A stretch of 64,000 bases of DNA from CAYWRZ01 sp964460845 (GCA_964460845.1 CAYWRZ010000001.1:62001-126000), one strand, 5' to 3'; shown: positions 16,547 to 25,295, counted from the first letter of the stretch. The notes: generated from the sequence alone by a model not told the origin. Program-made: numbers and translations.

Positions 16547-17863
16547 TCAGAAATTGCGCAAACGGTTTACAATTGCGGTGCGCAAAACGCGTGCCCGTTG
16601 TCCGGCTTCGGTTCTGATAAAACGCTGAAAACGGCGGTATGCGGTAAATTTGAGGAAAGTACGCTGCCACCAAAGCGCCACATCGGCCGTAAGCGGCGAC
16701 AGCAGGAAAAAAGCCAGGGTAAGCCATCCCTTGCCGGTAAGCAGGTAAAAAATCAGTGTCCAGCCCGCATGAAAAAGCGGAAAAATAAGCATGGAAACGG
16801 CCGTTTTAATAGAACTGCGAAATCCGGGGTCTTTGATGTAACGGCGGGTAATCCACAAAGGAATACGGAAAGGCAGGTAATACTGCAAGACCCCTGTCAG
16901 GTAAACCGGCAACAGCAGCACCAGACTCAGCAGGTACAAAAAAGAAGGTGCTTTATAACCGGGCGCCAGCACCTTATCGCGCAGGCTCGCCTGTTCGAGC
17001 AGTTTGCTGTATTCGCCCACTTCGTGACGAAGCTGCACGGCCTCTTCAGGATGTTGTGCGATAAACGTTTCGGCACGGGCGATAAGCGCCTTGGAATTAT
17101 GAAACTCTTCTTCTACGTCGCGAATCTCTTTTTCGGAAGCGTCAATAGGACGCAGCCTTTCGATCAGCTCGTAATATTCTTCGTTGCGGATGTCGATCAT
17201 CAACGCACGCAAACGCGTTTCCAGCTCCGATTTGATACGGTTATGCGCTTTCGCAGGACTTTCGCGGTAAAGCGCTTCGTAATCTTTGACCCGTATCGGA
17301 TCGCCGGTAAGCACCAGCACATTGCTGCCAAATTCGCTGGGTGCCGAATAGTTGATACCCACCGGCACAATCAGCACATCAAGGGTAAAATTGTGCCGTT
17401 CTTCGGCGCTGAAGGCGATGCGGGTAATTCCTTTTTTAAGGGGCAGCATTCTTCGTTTAACATGATGTGTGCCTTCGGGAAACAATACCAGCCTGCGGCG
17501 GTTCGCCATCAGATAGACGCAATTTTCGAATACCTCTTCGTTCTTATCGATATTTTCAACCCCGTCCACATCTTTGCGATATACGGGAAGCATATTTATC
17601 TTATGCAGGAAATAGCTCGCCAGGCGATTGTTAAAAATAGAAGCCCTTACCAAATAGCTGAGCTGATGATTCCAGCCGCTGGGTTCAAGCAGCACCAGCG
17701 CATCCATAAACGCGTTTTGGTGATTGGGTGCAAACAGCACCGGATGCTGAGCCGGTACTTTTTCAAATCCTTTGACCTTAAACTGCCGGTAAAAACGGCG
17801 TACAAAAAACACCGTATGCGGCCATAATATCCGAAAAAGTGTAGTGTTACCCGTTACCCGCAT
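16547..17863 (-). CDS. PlsC-type 1-acyl-glycerol-phosphate acyltransferase family membrane protein
   Basis: A 438-residue protein. The ATG at 17863 gives MRVTGNTTLFRILWP, two bases after the pheT stop; an upstream in-frame start would sit inside pheT and is rejected. The acyltransferase domain (about 30-240) has the HX4D box NHQNAFMDALVLLEPS, the FPEG-type box LVLFPEGTHHVKRRM and IVPVGINYS. After a helical linker, the C-terminal third has about three or four hydrophobic segments, for example FLYLLSLVLLLPVYLTGVL. This long form is common in Bacteroidota and its lipid acceptor is not known; glycerophospholipid synthesis is the likely role. It is probably co-transcribed with pheT. Confidence 0.85.
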   Translation of the reverse strand: MRVTGNTTLFRILWPHTVFFVRRFYRQFKVKGFEKVPAQHPVLFAPNHQNAFMDALVLLEPSGWNHQLSYLVRASIFNNRLASYFLHKINMLPVYRKDVDGVENIDKNEEVFENCVYLMANRRRLVLFPEGTHHVKRRMLPLKKGITRIAFSAEERHNFTLDVLIVPVGINYSAPSEFGSNVLVLTGDPIRVKDYEALYRESPAKAHNRIKSELETRLRALMIDIRNEEYYELIERLRPIDASEKEIRDVEEEFHNSKALIARAETFIAQHPEEAVQLRHEVGEYSKLLEQASLRDKVLAPGYKAPSFLYLLSLVLLLPVYLTGVLQYYLPFRIPLWITRRYIKDPGFRSSIKTAVSMLIFPLFHAGWTLIFYLLTGKGWLTLAFFLLSPLTADVALWWQRTFLKFTAYRRFQRFIRTEAGQRARVLRTAIVNRLRNF

Positions 17864-17864
17864 A

Positions 17865-20300
17865 TTATCGTAATTGTGCACCGAGCTTTTCTTCGAGCGC
17901 CGTGCGGATGCGTTCCATCGCTTTGTCGATTGCCGTATCGGTAAGGGTTTGCGACTCGTCGCCCAGCACAAAGCTCACGGCATATGATTTTTTCCCTTCG
18001 GCCAGGTTTTTCCCTTCGTACACATCGAAAAGATTGACTTCGCGAAGCAATTTTTTTTCGGTCTGCCGCGAAAGCGATTCGATTTCTGAAAATTTCACCT
18101 CACGACCGATAAGCAACGAAAGATCGCGGCGTACAAACGGAAAACGCGATACTTCACGGTAGCTCACTTTCACACGACGCAGCAAAAGCAGCAAATTATC
18201 CCACTGAAAATCGGCGTAATACACCGGCTTTCGGATATCGAAGCGATCCACAAGCGTACTTTTTACACGGCCAAATTCTACCAAAGGCTTGCCTCCGGCT
18301 GTATAGGAAAGTCCTTCTTCAAAAACGGATTCGCCGACCGAGGCTACTTGTACGGAAGTTGATAGTCCGAGGCGATCGAGTACCAAATGCACCATTGCTT
18401 TTAAGGTATAAAAGCTCACGTCGGCAGTAGTCGCATTCCAGCTCTCTCGTTCACGACGACCGGTCAGGCAAATAGAAAGATGCGCGCTTTCTTCGTAACG
18501 GTTTTCGTAGAATCTGTAGGTTTTTCCAAATTCGTAAAAACGCAGATCATTCTGCTGCCGGTTGCGGTTATACGCCACTGCTTCGAGCGCACCGAACAGC
18601 ATCGATTGGCGCATCACATCGAGCGCAGTGCTCAAGGGGTTAAGCAGCTTCACGTTTTCTTCTTCGCGCAAGGCAGGCGTATCGGCCCATTTCACATAGT
18701 GGGAGCTGGTCAGTGAGTTGCAAAAAATTTCATAGCAGCCGTTACTGCTCAGCAATTCGGATACTGTGAGCTGCACCTTGTCGCGATCGGGCACGGGTAC
18801 CTGATTGACCGAGAGCGAAAAACGCGTGGGAATTTCGACCCGGTTGTATCCGTATATACGCAGCACTTCTTCTATCACATCCACTTCGCGCTGCACATCG
18901 ACGCGGTAGGCGGGTACTTCCAGCTCGAGCGCACCTTCCTCTTCGGCCAACACGCGAATTTCGAGCGAAGCCAAAATTTCTTTTAGGGTATGCGGAAAAA
19001 TTTCTATTCCCGCCAGTTGTTGCACACGTGCGTAACGCAGCTTCAGCCGGAATGGCGTTATCGGAACAGGATAAATATCGCCTGCTTCACCCTGAATTTC
19101 TCCACCTGCAACTTCAAGGATCAGTTGCGCAGCTCTGCGTAAAGCCACAGGTACCATTTCGGGATCGGCTCCGCGTTCAAAACGGAAAGAAGAATCGGTA
19201 TTGATGCCGTGCCTGCGTGCCGATTTGCGCACCGAGGCCGGATCAAAATACGCACTTTCGAGAAAGAGAGAAACGGTGTTTTCACGCACTCCCGAATCGG
19301 CACCACCCAGCACACCGGCCAAACAAAGCGCTTTCTCGGTATCGGCTATCAGCAAATCTTCGGGATCGAGCTTTCTTTCTATCCCGTCGAGCGTGGTAAG
19401 CAATTCTCCTGCCTTCGCACGACGCACCACAATTTCGCCACCGGCCAACCGATCGGCATCGAAGGCGTGCAAAGGTTGTCCGAGTTCGTGCAGCACAAAA
19501 TTGGTCACATCGACCACATTATTTAAAGGCTTAATGCCGACAGCACGTAAGCGATCCTGCAACCATACCGGCGAAGGCGCTACGGTAATGCCCGAAATAA
19601 AAAGCGAGCTGTACCGCAGGCAGGATTCGGGTTCGGCCACCTTTACCCTTATCGGCGAATGGCCTATCGTTTGAGGCAAGGGAGAAACCTCAGGCTTATG
19701 AAATACAGCGGCCACACCACGCTGCAGGCAGGCAGCGTAAAGATCGCGCGCCACCCCGTAATGCGAAGCGGCATCGACACGGTTGGGCGTAAGCCCTATA
19801 GAAATGCAATAATCACTTTTTACCTGAAAAAAATCGGCCGCCGGAGTGCCCGTAACCACATCCGGGTCGAGCACCATAATGCCCTCGTGGCTTTTACCGA
19901 GTCCTATCTCGTCTTCGGCACAAATCATTCCGTTCGATTCTACCCCGCGTATCTTGCTTTTTTTGATGCGGAAACTTTCGCCTTCGGAAGGATAAAGCAC
20001 CGCACCCGGAAGCGCTACCACTACTTTTTGTCCGGCATCCACATTGGGAGCGCCACACACTATCTGCAATGGCTCGCCCTGTGCCACATCGACCAGCGTC
20101 ACGCTCAGCCGATCGGCATCGGGATGCTTTTCTTTGCGAAGCACCTGACCGATAACGATGCCTTCGAGTCCGCCTTTGAGGGTTTCGGTTTTTTCGACGC
20201 CTTCCACCTCAAGGCCGATATCGGTAAGCAACGCGGCCATACTTTCGGGATCGAGATCCGTTTCAAGAAAATGCCGTAGCCAGTTGTAAGAAATGTTCAT
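17865..20300 (-). CDS. pheT: Phenylalanine--tRNA ligase beta subunit
   Basis: Large subunit of the alpha2-beta2 phenylalanyl-tRNA synthetase. It has 811 residues from the ATG at 20300 (MNISYNWLRHFLETDLDPE); the longer reading adds 31 unrelated residues. Domains in order: the EMAP-like tRNA-binding domain (about 40-155, IVIGQVLRKEKHPDADRLSV), B3/B4 editing domain (VVDVTNFVLHELGQPLHAFDADRL, about 215-390), B5 domain (about 400-480), the catalytic-core-like region (VIEEVLRIYGYNRVEIPTRF) and a C-terminal ferredoxin-fold anticodon-binding domain (SRFPFVRRDLSLLIGREVKF). pheS is not in the window. An AT-rich leader with a perfect -7 box lies just upstream. Confidence 0.97.
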   Translation of the reverse strand: MNISYNWLRHFLETDLDPESMAALLTDIGLEVEGVEKTETLKGGLEGIVIGQVLRKEKHPDADRLSVTLVDVAQGEPLQIVCGAPNVDAGQKVVVALPGAVLYPSEGESFRIKKSKIRGVESNGMICAEDEIGLGKSHEGIMVLDPDVVTGTPAADFFQVKSDYCISIGLTPNRVDAASHYGVARDLYAACLQRGVAAVFHKPEVSPLPQTIGHSPIRVKVAEPESCLRYSSLFISGITVAPSPVWLQDRLRAVGIKPLNNVVDVTNFVLHELGQPLHAFDADRLAGGEIVVRRAKAGELLTTLDGIERKLDPEDLLIADTEKALCLAGVLGGADSGVRENTVSLFLESAYFDPASVRKSARRHGINTDSSFRFERGADPEMVPVALRRAAQLILEVAGGEIQGEAGDIYPVPITPFRLKLRYARVQQLAGIEIFPHTLKEILASLEIRVLAEEEGALELEVPAYRVDVQREVDVIEEVLRIYGYNRVEIPTRFSLSVNQVPVPDRDKVQLTVSELLSSNGCYEIFCNSLTSSHYVKWADTPALREEENVKLLNPLSTALDVMRQSMLFGALEAVAYNRNRQQNDLRFYEFGKTYRFYENRYEESAHLSICLTGRRERESWNATTADVSFYTLKAMVHLVLDRLGLSTSVQVASVGESVFEEGLSYTAGGKPLVEFGRVKSTLVDRFDIRKPVYYADFQWDNLLLLLRRVKVSYREVSRFPFVRRDLSLLIGREVKFSEIESLSRQTEKKLLREVNLFDVYEGKNLAEGKKSYAVSFVLGDESQTLTDTAIDKAMERIRTALEEKLGAQLR

Positions 20301-20315
20301 GCAGGGGAATTTCCA

Positions 20316-20323
20316 CAAAAATA
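20316..20323 (-). promoter_or_regulatory. TAnnTTTG -7 box upstream of pheT
   Basis: On the minus strand the bases read TATTTTTG, ending 15 bases before the pheT ATG at 20300. No clear TTTG is found at the expected -33 distance. Confidence 0.45.
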
Positions 20324-20433
20324 TAAATTTCGGCAGGGCTTCGGCCGTTTTTACACGAGTTTCTCCACTCCGGCGCAGCACAAGCCGAAACAAGCGTTTT
20401 TAAACGCCTCAAAAAGGAGAAAATGAGCCCGGT

Positions 20434-21522
20434 TTAGATAAATTGTTCGCCCTTTTCGACGCGGATATCGTTCACAAACTGTTTGATTTTCTGCTCTTCC
20501 GACTTCGGACAAATCAATAGTACCTGATCCGATTCGACCACAATATAATCGTCGAGGCCCTGAATCACCACCAGCTTATTTTTGGGCACGCTAATCATGC
20601 AGTTAGACGAATCGTACAGCCTGACCTGCTTACCTACTACCGCATTCTCTTGTGCATCGTGCGCCACGTGTGTATAGAGCGAACCCCAGGTACCGAGATC
20701 AGACCATCCGAAATCGGACAGTACCACATACACGTTGGGGGCTTTTTCCATCACACCATAGTCGATCGAAATATTCTTACACTGCCCGTAGATACGGCGA
20801 ATAAACTCATCTTCGGCTTCGGTATGATAAATGCCCCGGCCTTCGGAAAAAAGTCCGTACGTATGCGGCATGTGTTTGGCTAAGGCTTTCATAATACTGG
20901 AAAGACTCCAGACAAAAATGCCCGAATTCCAGTAAAAATCGCCGCTGTCGATAAACTGACGCGCCAGCTCAAGACCGGGTTTTTCGGTAAAGGTTTTGAC
21001 TTTTTTCACGTGTGTATCGACCGTATCAGAATCGTCGATAAACTGGATATAGCCGTAACCGGTATCGGGTCTTCCGGGTTTGATACCAAGCGTAATGAGG
21101 CAATCGGAAGCGGAAGCCTGCTCAAAAGCAAGACGAATGGTTTCTTTGAATTTTTCTTCCTGTAAGATCAAGTGGTCTGACGAAGCCACCACGATAGAAG
21201 CTTCGGGATCGAGGGCTTCTATTTTGAAGCAGGCATAAGCGATGCAGGGTGCGGTATTACGGCGATCGGGCTCGCAGAGAATGCGGCTGTCGTCGATTCC
21301 GGGCAGTTGTTGCTGCACCAGTGTTCGATACTCTTCGTTGGTGACGATAAAAATATTTTCTTTCGGACAGATGCCTTCAAAGCGATCGTAGGTTTGCTGA
21401 ATCAGTGTACGGCCTACGCCCAGCACATCGTGAAACTGCTTGGGGTTAGCGGTACGGCTCATCGGCCACAGACGGCTGCCTACCCCTCCGGCCATAATCA
21501 CGCAATAGTGGTGTGGATTCAT
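20434..21522 (-). CDS. manC: Mannose-1-phosphate guanylyltransferase
   Basis: Makes GDP-mannose from GTP and mannose 1-phosphate, the precursor for mannose, fucose and related units of surface polysaccharides. It has 362 residues from ATG 21522 (MNPHHYCVIMAGGVGSRLWP); an upstream in-frame start adds 19 residues without family support. Motifs are the nucleotide-binding GGVGSRLWPMSR followed by NPKQFHDVLG, DTGYGYIQF, FTEKP, WNSGIFVWSLS, and DFGWSDLGTWGSLYTH. It lacks the C-terminal phosphomannose isomerase domain of bifunctional ManC proteins, so it is the single-function form. It starts four bases after the aminotransferase stop and is probably in one operon with it. Confidence 0.93.
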   Translation of the reverse strand: MNPHHYCVIMAGGVGSRLWPMSRTANPKQFHDVLGVGRTLIQQTYDRFEGICPKENIFIVTNEEYRTLVQQQLPGIDDSRILCEPDRRNTAPCIAYACFKIEALDPEASIVVASSDHLILQEEKFKETIRLAFEQASASDCLITLGIKPGRPDTGYGYIQFIDDSDTVDTHVKKVKTFTEKPGLELARQFIDSGDFYWNSGIFVWSLSSIMKALAKHMPHTYGLFSEGRGIYHTEAEDEFIRRIYGQCKNISIDYGVMEKAPNVYVVLSDFGWSDLGTWGSLYTHVAHDAQENAVVGKQVRLYDSSNCMISVPKNKLVVIQGLDDYIVVESDQVLLICPKSEEQKIKQFVNDIRVEKGEQFI

Positions 21523-21526
21523 GCGT

Positions 21527-22813
21527 TCAGGAAAGTTTGGATAAGGCTTCACGCAATGCCGAATAGACCGCTTCCACATCGTTGGGCGAAGAAGTGCCTA
21601 CCGAAAGGCGATACCAGTCTGACCCGGCCGAAGCGCCGAAAGCATAAAAAGGCACCAGTGCTATTTTCGCTTCATTCAGAATATACGCCGTGGTTTTAGC
21701 GCTGCTGTCGAGCAATTCTCCGGAAGGTGTTTTTTTACCGGCTAGATTAATGCGTACCGTCAGGTAAATGGCTGCTTGCGGCGCAATGGCATCTACCGCG
21801 AATCCTTCTTCTTTAAGGCGTGTAAACACCTGATAAAACCCTTCGAGGCGTTGATTAAGCTGTGCTTTAAACTGCCCGAGGTAAGTATCTACTGCCGTCT
21901 TATCCGAAAGGTATTCGGCCGTAGCAATCTGTTCGGCTTTGGGCGACCAGGCTCCTACGTGCGAGAGGATAGATTTCATTTTATCGATCAGGTGCTGCGG
22001 CCCGAAAGCCCAGCCTACACGCACACCGGTAGCGGCGAAAGACTTGGATATTCCGTCGATAAACACCGTGTATTTACGCATTTCGGGGCGCAGGCTTACC
22101 GGGTCGAAATGACGGGTTCGCCCGTAAGTAAGCACCCAGTAAATTTGGTCGTACATCAGGTAAAGCGGTTTTTCTCCGGGGCCGCGACGAGCGTTTTCTT
22201 CGAGCACCAGATCACAGATAGCTTCGAGTCCTTCGCGCGAAAACACCGTGCCGGTAGGATTCAGCGGCGAGCACAGGGCCAACAACGACACGTCTTTCAG
22301 GTGCGGACGTAGCTCTTCGGCCAGCGGCATAAAATCGTTTTCGGGCTGTGTTTCGACCAGCACCGATTGTGCCGACGAGAGGTGCGTATAGTGATTGTTA
22401 TTCCAGGAAGGAACGGGAAAAAGAATTTTATCGCCGGGATCGACCACAGTGCGGTACAGCGCGTAAATGATGGGGCGTGCGCCGCCGGAGATAAGCACTT
22501 CATTATCGGCATAGTTCAAGCCCATCCTTTCGGAAATAAATTGCTGTACTACTTTCCGCAGCGCAGGCATTCCGTTCGCATCGGGGTAATTCGTTTCGTC
22601 GTTTTCGTAGGCGCTGACAATGGCTTTTTTCAGTTCCGAAGGAATAGGGAAAATGTGGGGATTAAAATCACCAATAGTAAAATTATAGATGCGTTCGCCC
22701 TTTGCTATTTTCTCACGTATTTCGGCAGCAAGCTTTATAATTTCAGAGCCTATAAGATTTTCGGCCATGTGGGACACGCGCGGCGTCTGTGCTTTTTCGA
22801 GAGCTGTATCCAT
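21527..22813 (-). CDS. Pyridoxal-phosphate aminotransferase, class I/II
   Basis: A 428-residue fold-type I aminotransferase. The N-terminal part contains IYNFTIGDFNPHIFPIPSEL and DETNYPDANGMPALRKVV; GGARPIIYALYRTVVDPGD and CSPLNPTGTVFSREGL are substrate and cofactor contact regions. The PLP lysine is in IDGISKSFAATGVRVGWAFGP. A conserved Arg near the C-terminus (DWYRLSVGTSSPNDVE) would bind the substrate carboxylate. It resembles the aspartate/alanine aminotransferase group; the true amino donor cannot be read here. A near-match promoter box (TAACTTCG) lies about 20 bases before the start. It is followed after four bases by the GDP-mannose gene. Confidence 0.88.
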   Translation of the reverse strand: MDTALEKAQTPRVSHMAENLIGSEIIKLAAEIREKIAKGERIYNFTIGDFNPHIFPIPSELKKAIVSAYENDETNYPDANGMPALRKVVQQFISERMGLNYADNEVLISGGARPIIYALYRTVVDPGDKILFPVPSWNNNHYTHLSSAQSVLVETQPENDFMPLAEELRPHLKDVSLLALCSPLNPTGTVFSREGLEAICDLVLEENARRGPGEKPLYLMYDQIYWVLTYGRTRHFDPVSLRPEMRKYTVFIDGISKSFAATGVRVGWAFGPQHLIDKMKSILSHVGAWSPKAEQIATAEYLSDKTAVDTYLGQFKAQLNQRLEGFYQVFTRLKEEGFAVDAIAPQAAIYLTVRINLAGKKTPSGELLDSSAKTTAYILNEAKIALVPFYAFGASAGSDWYRLSVGTSSPNDVEAVYSALREALSKLS

Positions 22814-22873
22814 CCTGTATGCTTAATTACGGACGAAGTTAGTAAAATTTGACAGGGAGCGGAGTACCGTTTA

Positions 22874-23485
22874 TCAATTCAGCGGCTGAATTTCGGCGGT
22901 CGGTCCGATGAGGTAATGCTGGTTGGTATCGACCTCGCGGCACTTATAGCGCGTACGTTGGCGCGGACCTTTCACAAACATTCGTTCGTTAAAGATAAAG
23001 TGGCTGTTTTCGGGAATTTCTTCCAAAAAAACGGCCTGTTCCCGGTCGTACTTTTTGAGTGTTTTCATAAGCCGGGTATCGGTGCAGCTCGAAGCCTGCG
23101 GATTTTGCATATACTGCCGCAAGGCAAGCGTTACATCTTCGGGGAATACAGCTTCTTTGAGGAAAGGCTCCATCAGCAGTTGAAAAGCCTGTTTCCATTC
23201 GGAGCCATGCGGTTTTACCCGGTTTTGCCATTCTTCCCAAACGTTAAGATGTGCAAATTCGTGGACCATGGTCACGAGGAAAGCAAATTGGTTAAGATTG
23301 CCGTTGATGCTGATGCGATGGCCTTTGCCCTGCCAGGGGTGCATATAATCGCCGTAGCGCGAATTGCGGGGCATAGTGATCCGTAGGTGTACACCGCTTT
23401 GTACCACCCAGCGCGCAATTACCAACGGTGTGCCTGCCGGGAGGTATTTCTCCAGGCGACGGGCCAGTTCCCCTTCAGTGATCAA
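22874..23485 (-). CDS. SprT-like zinc metalloprotease-fold protein
   Basis: A 203-residue SprT/SprT-like protein. The zinc site is HEFAHL in LVTMVHEFAHLNVWEEW, with a third ligand probably in KPHGSEWKQAFQ. Upstream lie ARWVVQSGVHLRIT and the HPWQGKGHRISIN region typical of Bacteroidota SprT. The C-terminal RTRYKCRE retains only a trace of the zinc-ribbon end. The start is uncertain. A TTG at 23485, preceded by TAAGG, begins just after the stop of a small lipoprotein gene and fits the family's usual start. A TTG at 23587 would give 237 residues but lies inside that lipoprotein gene in another frame, so the shorter form is preferred. Substrate unknown. Confidence 0.82.
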   Translation of the reverse strand: MITEGELARRLEKYLPAGTPLVIARWVVQSGVHLRITMPRNSRYGDYMHPWQGKGHRISINGNLNQFAFLVTMVHEFAHLNVWEEWQNRVKPHGSEWKQAFQLLMEPFLKEAVFPEDVTLALRQYMQNPQASSCTDTRLMKTLKKYDREQAVFLEEIPENSHFIFNERMFVKGPRQRTRYKCREVDTNQHYLIGPTAEIQPLN

Positions 23486-23493
23486 AACCTTAC

Positions 23494-23649
23494 TTAAGAA
23501 TGAATGGCCTGTGCTTCGGGTACGGGTGTCGCCATCCCCCAGGTGGGACAGGTCATACACCTGTTTTTCTTTCTGAAAAGCCCGCAACCGGAAAAGGTTG
23601 TGACAGCAATGGCCAGTATAATCAGATACAGGAAGTTCCGGAATTTCAT
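23494..23649 (-). CDS. Small lipoprotein with CxxCP motif (51 residues)
   Basis: The ATG at 23649 is preceded by a strong ribosome-binding site (GGAGGG, 7 bases upstream). The 51 residues start MKFRNFLYLIILAIAVTTF, and a lipobox SGC follows, so Cys22 would be lipidated. The mature peptide is only 30 residues and carries C31 and C34 in the motif CMTCPTWG, then ends in AIHS. Small lipoproteins with a CxxCP-type motif recur in Bacteroidota; function unknown. The stop lies 8 bases before the proposed sprT start, so the two genes form an operon. A perfect -7 box on the minus strand at 23673-23680 supports transcription. It is easily missed because it is so short. Confidence 0.75.
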   Translation of the reverse strand: MKFRNFLYLIILAIAVTTFSGCGLFRKKNRCMTCPTWGMATPVPEAQAIHS

Positions 23650-23672
23650 AAATCGCCCTCCGCTTAACCTTT

Positions 23673-23680
23673 CAAAATTA
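23673..23680 (-). promoter_or_regulatory. TAnnTTTG -7 box of the lipoprotein-sprT operon
   Basis: The minus strand reads TAATTTTG, ending 23 bases before the lipoprotein ATG at 23649. It lies in the 89-bp gap shared with the divergent mlaE gene, whose own near-match TAATTTCG is at 23715-23722. Confidence 0.5.
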
Positions 23681-23738
23681 ATAAATATTGGCCGTATTTT
23701 CGTAATTTATTCCGTAATTTCGGAGCCTTGGAGGTAAT

Positions 23739-24485
23739 TTGCTGAAAGGATTTTTATTCGATACGGGTAGGTACTTCATTTTTCTCCGCGCGATATTTCG
23801 CAGGCCTGAGAAAATGCGTATTTTCTACCAACGTTTTATAGACGAATGCGTAACGTTAGGTATCAACTCCCTGATCATCGTATCGATCATGTCTTTGTTT
23901 ATCGGTGCGGTTATCACGCTGCAAACTTCCTATAACATCGACTCTCCTTATATTCCGCTCTACACGGTCGGATTTACGGCGCGGCAGTCCATTATTCTTG
24001 AGTTTTCTCCCACTATCATTTCACTCATTTTGGCGGGAATTGTGGGTTCGAATATTTCTTCCGAAATAGGCTCGATGCGGGTTACCGAGCAAATCGATGC
24101 GCTGGATATCATGGGCATCAACTCTGCCAATTACCTGGTGCTGCCAAAGATTCTTGCGGCCATGTTCATGTTTCCTTTTCTGATTATAATTTCCATGTTC
24201 CTCGGTATTTTCGGAGGTTGGCTCTTCGGTATGCTTACGGCACAAGTCAGTACGCACGAGTATGTGTATGGCATTCAATATTATTTCGACCCGTATTCGG
24301 TGCAATACGCCCTGACCAAAACAGTGGTATTCGCCTTTCTGATTACCAGCATTTCTTCGTATTTCGGCTACCACACCAGCGGGGGCTCGGTCGAAGTGGG
24401 ACAATCGGGTACACGTTCGGTAATTGTGAGTAGTATTTTTATCCTGCTGGGCAACTATCTGCTCACTCAATGGTTGTTGGTATGA
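23739..24485 (+). CDS. mlaE: MlaE-type ABC transporter permease
   Basis: A 248-residue inner-membrane permease of the MlaE/YrbE family, part of a lipid transport system that acts between the inner and outer membranes. The start is a TTG at 23739 preceded by GGAGG four bases upstream; no ATG lies between it and the conserved region. The family core is clear: VITLQTSYNI, SIILEFSPTIISLILAGIVG, SNISSEIGSMRVTEQIDALD and IMGINSANYLVLPKILA. Five or six membrane segments follow. The last bases overlap the mlaF start (ATGA). The substrate-binding MCE protein (mlaD) usual to this system is not in the window. Confidence 0.92.
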   Translation: MLKGFLFDTGRYFIFLRAIFRRPEKMRIFYQRFIDECVTLGINSLIIVSIMSLFIGAVITLQTSYNIDSPYIPLYTVGFTARQSIILEFSPTIISLILAGIVGSNISSEIGSMRVTEQIDALDIMGINSANYLVLPKILAAMFMFPFLIIISMFLGIFGGWLFGMLTAQVSTHEYVYGIQYYFDPYSVQYALTKTVVFAFLITSISSYFGYHTSGGSVEVGQSGTRSVIVSSIFILLGNYLLTQWLLV

Positions 24486-25246
24486 TAGAAATAAAAAACC
24501 TCTCCAAGTCTTTTAACGGCCGACCGGTACTCGACGACGTAAACGTCAGGTTTACAGCCGGGACCATCAACATGATTATCGGCGAAAGCGGTTCGGGAAA
24601 ATCGGTATTGGCCAAATGCGCGGTGGGCTTGCTCGAAGCCGACTCGGGTGCCATTCTGTACGACGGAAAAGATTTTGCCCGGATGAGTCAGAAGCAACGT
24701 ATGGAAATACGTCAGGAAATCGGTTTTCTTTTTCAATATAGTGCACTTTTCGACTCGCTCACGGTAGAACAAAATGTGATGTTTCCCTTAAAAATGTTTA
24801 CCCGTATGAGTAAAGGGGAAATGTTGGATCGGGTAAACTTTTGTCTGAAACGGGTGAATATGGAAAATAAAAACCATCTTTTCCCGGCCGAGATCAGCGG
24901 AGGAATGAAAAAACGGGTGGGCATTGCACGAGCCATTGCCATGAATCCCAAGTATTTATTTTGCGACGAACCCAACTCCGGTCTTGATCCGCAAACTTCT
25001 ATCGTGATTGACAACCTCATCGAAGAGATTACGCACGAATATAACATCACCACCGTTGTCATTACGCACGACATGAATTCGGTGATTGAAATCGGTCAGC
25101 ACATTGCCTTTCTGTATAAGGGTAAAAAATGGTGGGAGGGCGATAGTCAGGCGATTATTCGTACCGATAACGAAGAGGTAAATAACTTTGTGTACGCCGC
25201 CAAGTTCATGAAGAACCTTAAAGAAAAGCTGACCAACGATACTTAA
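24482..25246 (+). CDS. mlaF: MlaF-type ABC transporter ATP-binding protein
   Basis: The 254-residue ATPase partner of the MlaE permease. The ATG at 24482 overlaps the mlaE stop; a start 12 bases earlier is rejected because the family begins MIEIKNL. Walker A is GESGSGKSVLAKCAVG, the Q-loop is in IGFLFQYSALFDSLTVEQNV, the signature is ISGGMKKRVGIARAIA, Walker B is LFCDEPNSGLDPQ, and the H-loop is in VVITHDMNSV. The LFQYSALFDSLTV stretch is characteristic of MlaF. Together with mlaE it would drive ATP-dependent phospholipid transfer for outer-membrane lipid asymmetry. Confidence 0.94.
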   Translation: MIEIKNLSKSFNGRPVLDDVNVRFTAGTINMIIGESGSGKSVLAKCAVGLLEADSGAILYDGKDFARMSQKQRMEIRQEIGFLFQYSALFDSLTVEQNVMFPLKMFTRMSKGEMLDRVNFCLKRVNMENKNHLFPAEISGGMKKRVGIARAIAMNPKYLFCDEPNSGLDPQTSIVIDNLIEEITHEYNITTVVITHDMNSVIEIGQHIAFLYKGKKWWEGDSQAIIRTDNEEVNNFVYAAKFMKNLKEKLTNDT

Positions 25247-25249
25247 ATG

Positions 25250-25295
25250 AAAAACCTCTTCGGTTCCGGCAAGTAGGTACCGGAACGCAAAGAGG
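25250..25295 (-). terminator. Strong hairpin with T-tract on the minus strand
   Basis: CCTCTT at 25255-25260 pairs with AAGAGG at 25290-25295, and GTTCCGG at 25263-25269 pairs with CCGGAAC at 25280-25286, with a small internal loop. On the minus strand five Ts follow, but no annotated minus-strand gene ends here. It would terminate the proposed RNA described for 25385-25470, or else act as a 3' stabiliser for mlaF on the plus strand. Confidence 0.5.

Noticed and set aside
16457..17827. 456-codon plus-strand frame opposite the acyltransferase gene
   Set aside because: It is the antisense of a well-supported PlsC-type gene; its translation is basic, Gln- and His-rich and matches no family.
20394..20407. 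Short hairpin GCGTT/AACGC downstream of the mannose-1-phosphate guanylyltransferase gene
   Set aside because: Only 5 bp and no proper T-tract; too weak to call a terminator.
23486..23587. N-terminal extension of the SprT-like protein from a TTG at 23587
   Set aside because: It overlaps the small lipoprotein gene in another frame, has no family support, and a TTG preceded by TAAGG at 23485 fits better.
25247..25276. Nine-codon ORF directly after mlaF, at first suspected to be a leader peptide of an attenuator
   Set aside because: It has no regulated gene downstream on the same strand and lies within the hairpin of a minus-strand terminator; probably chance.
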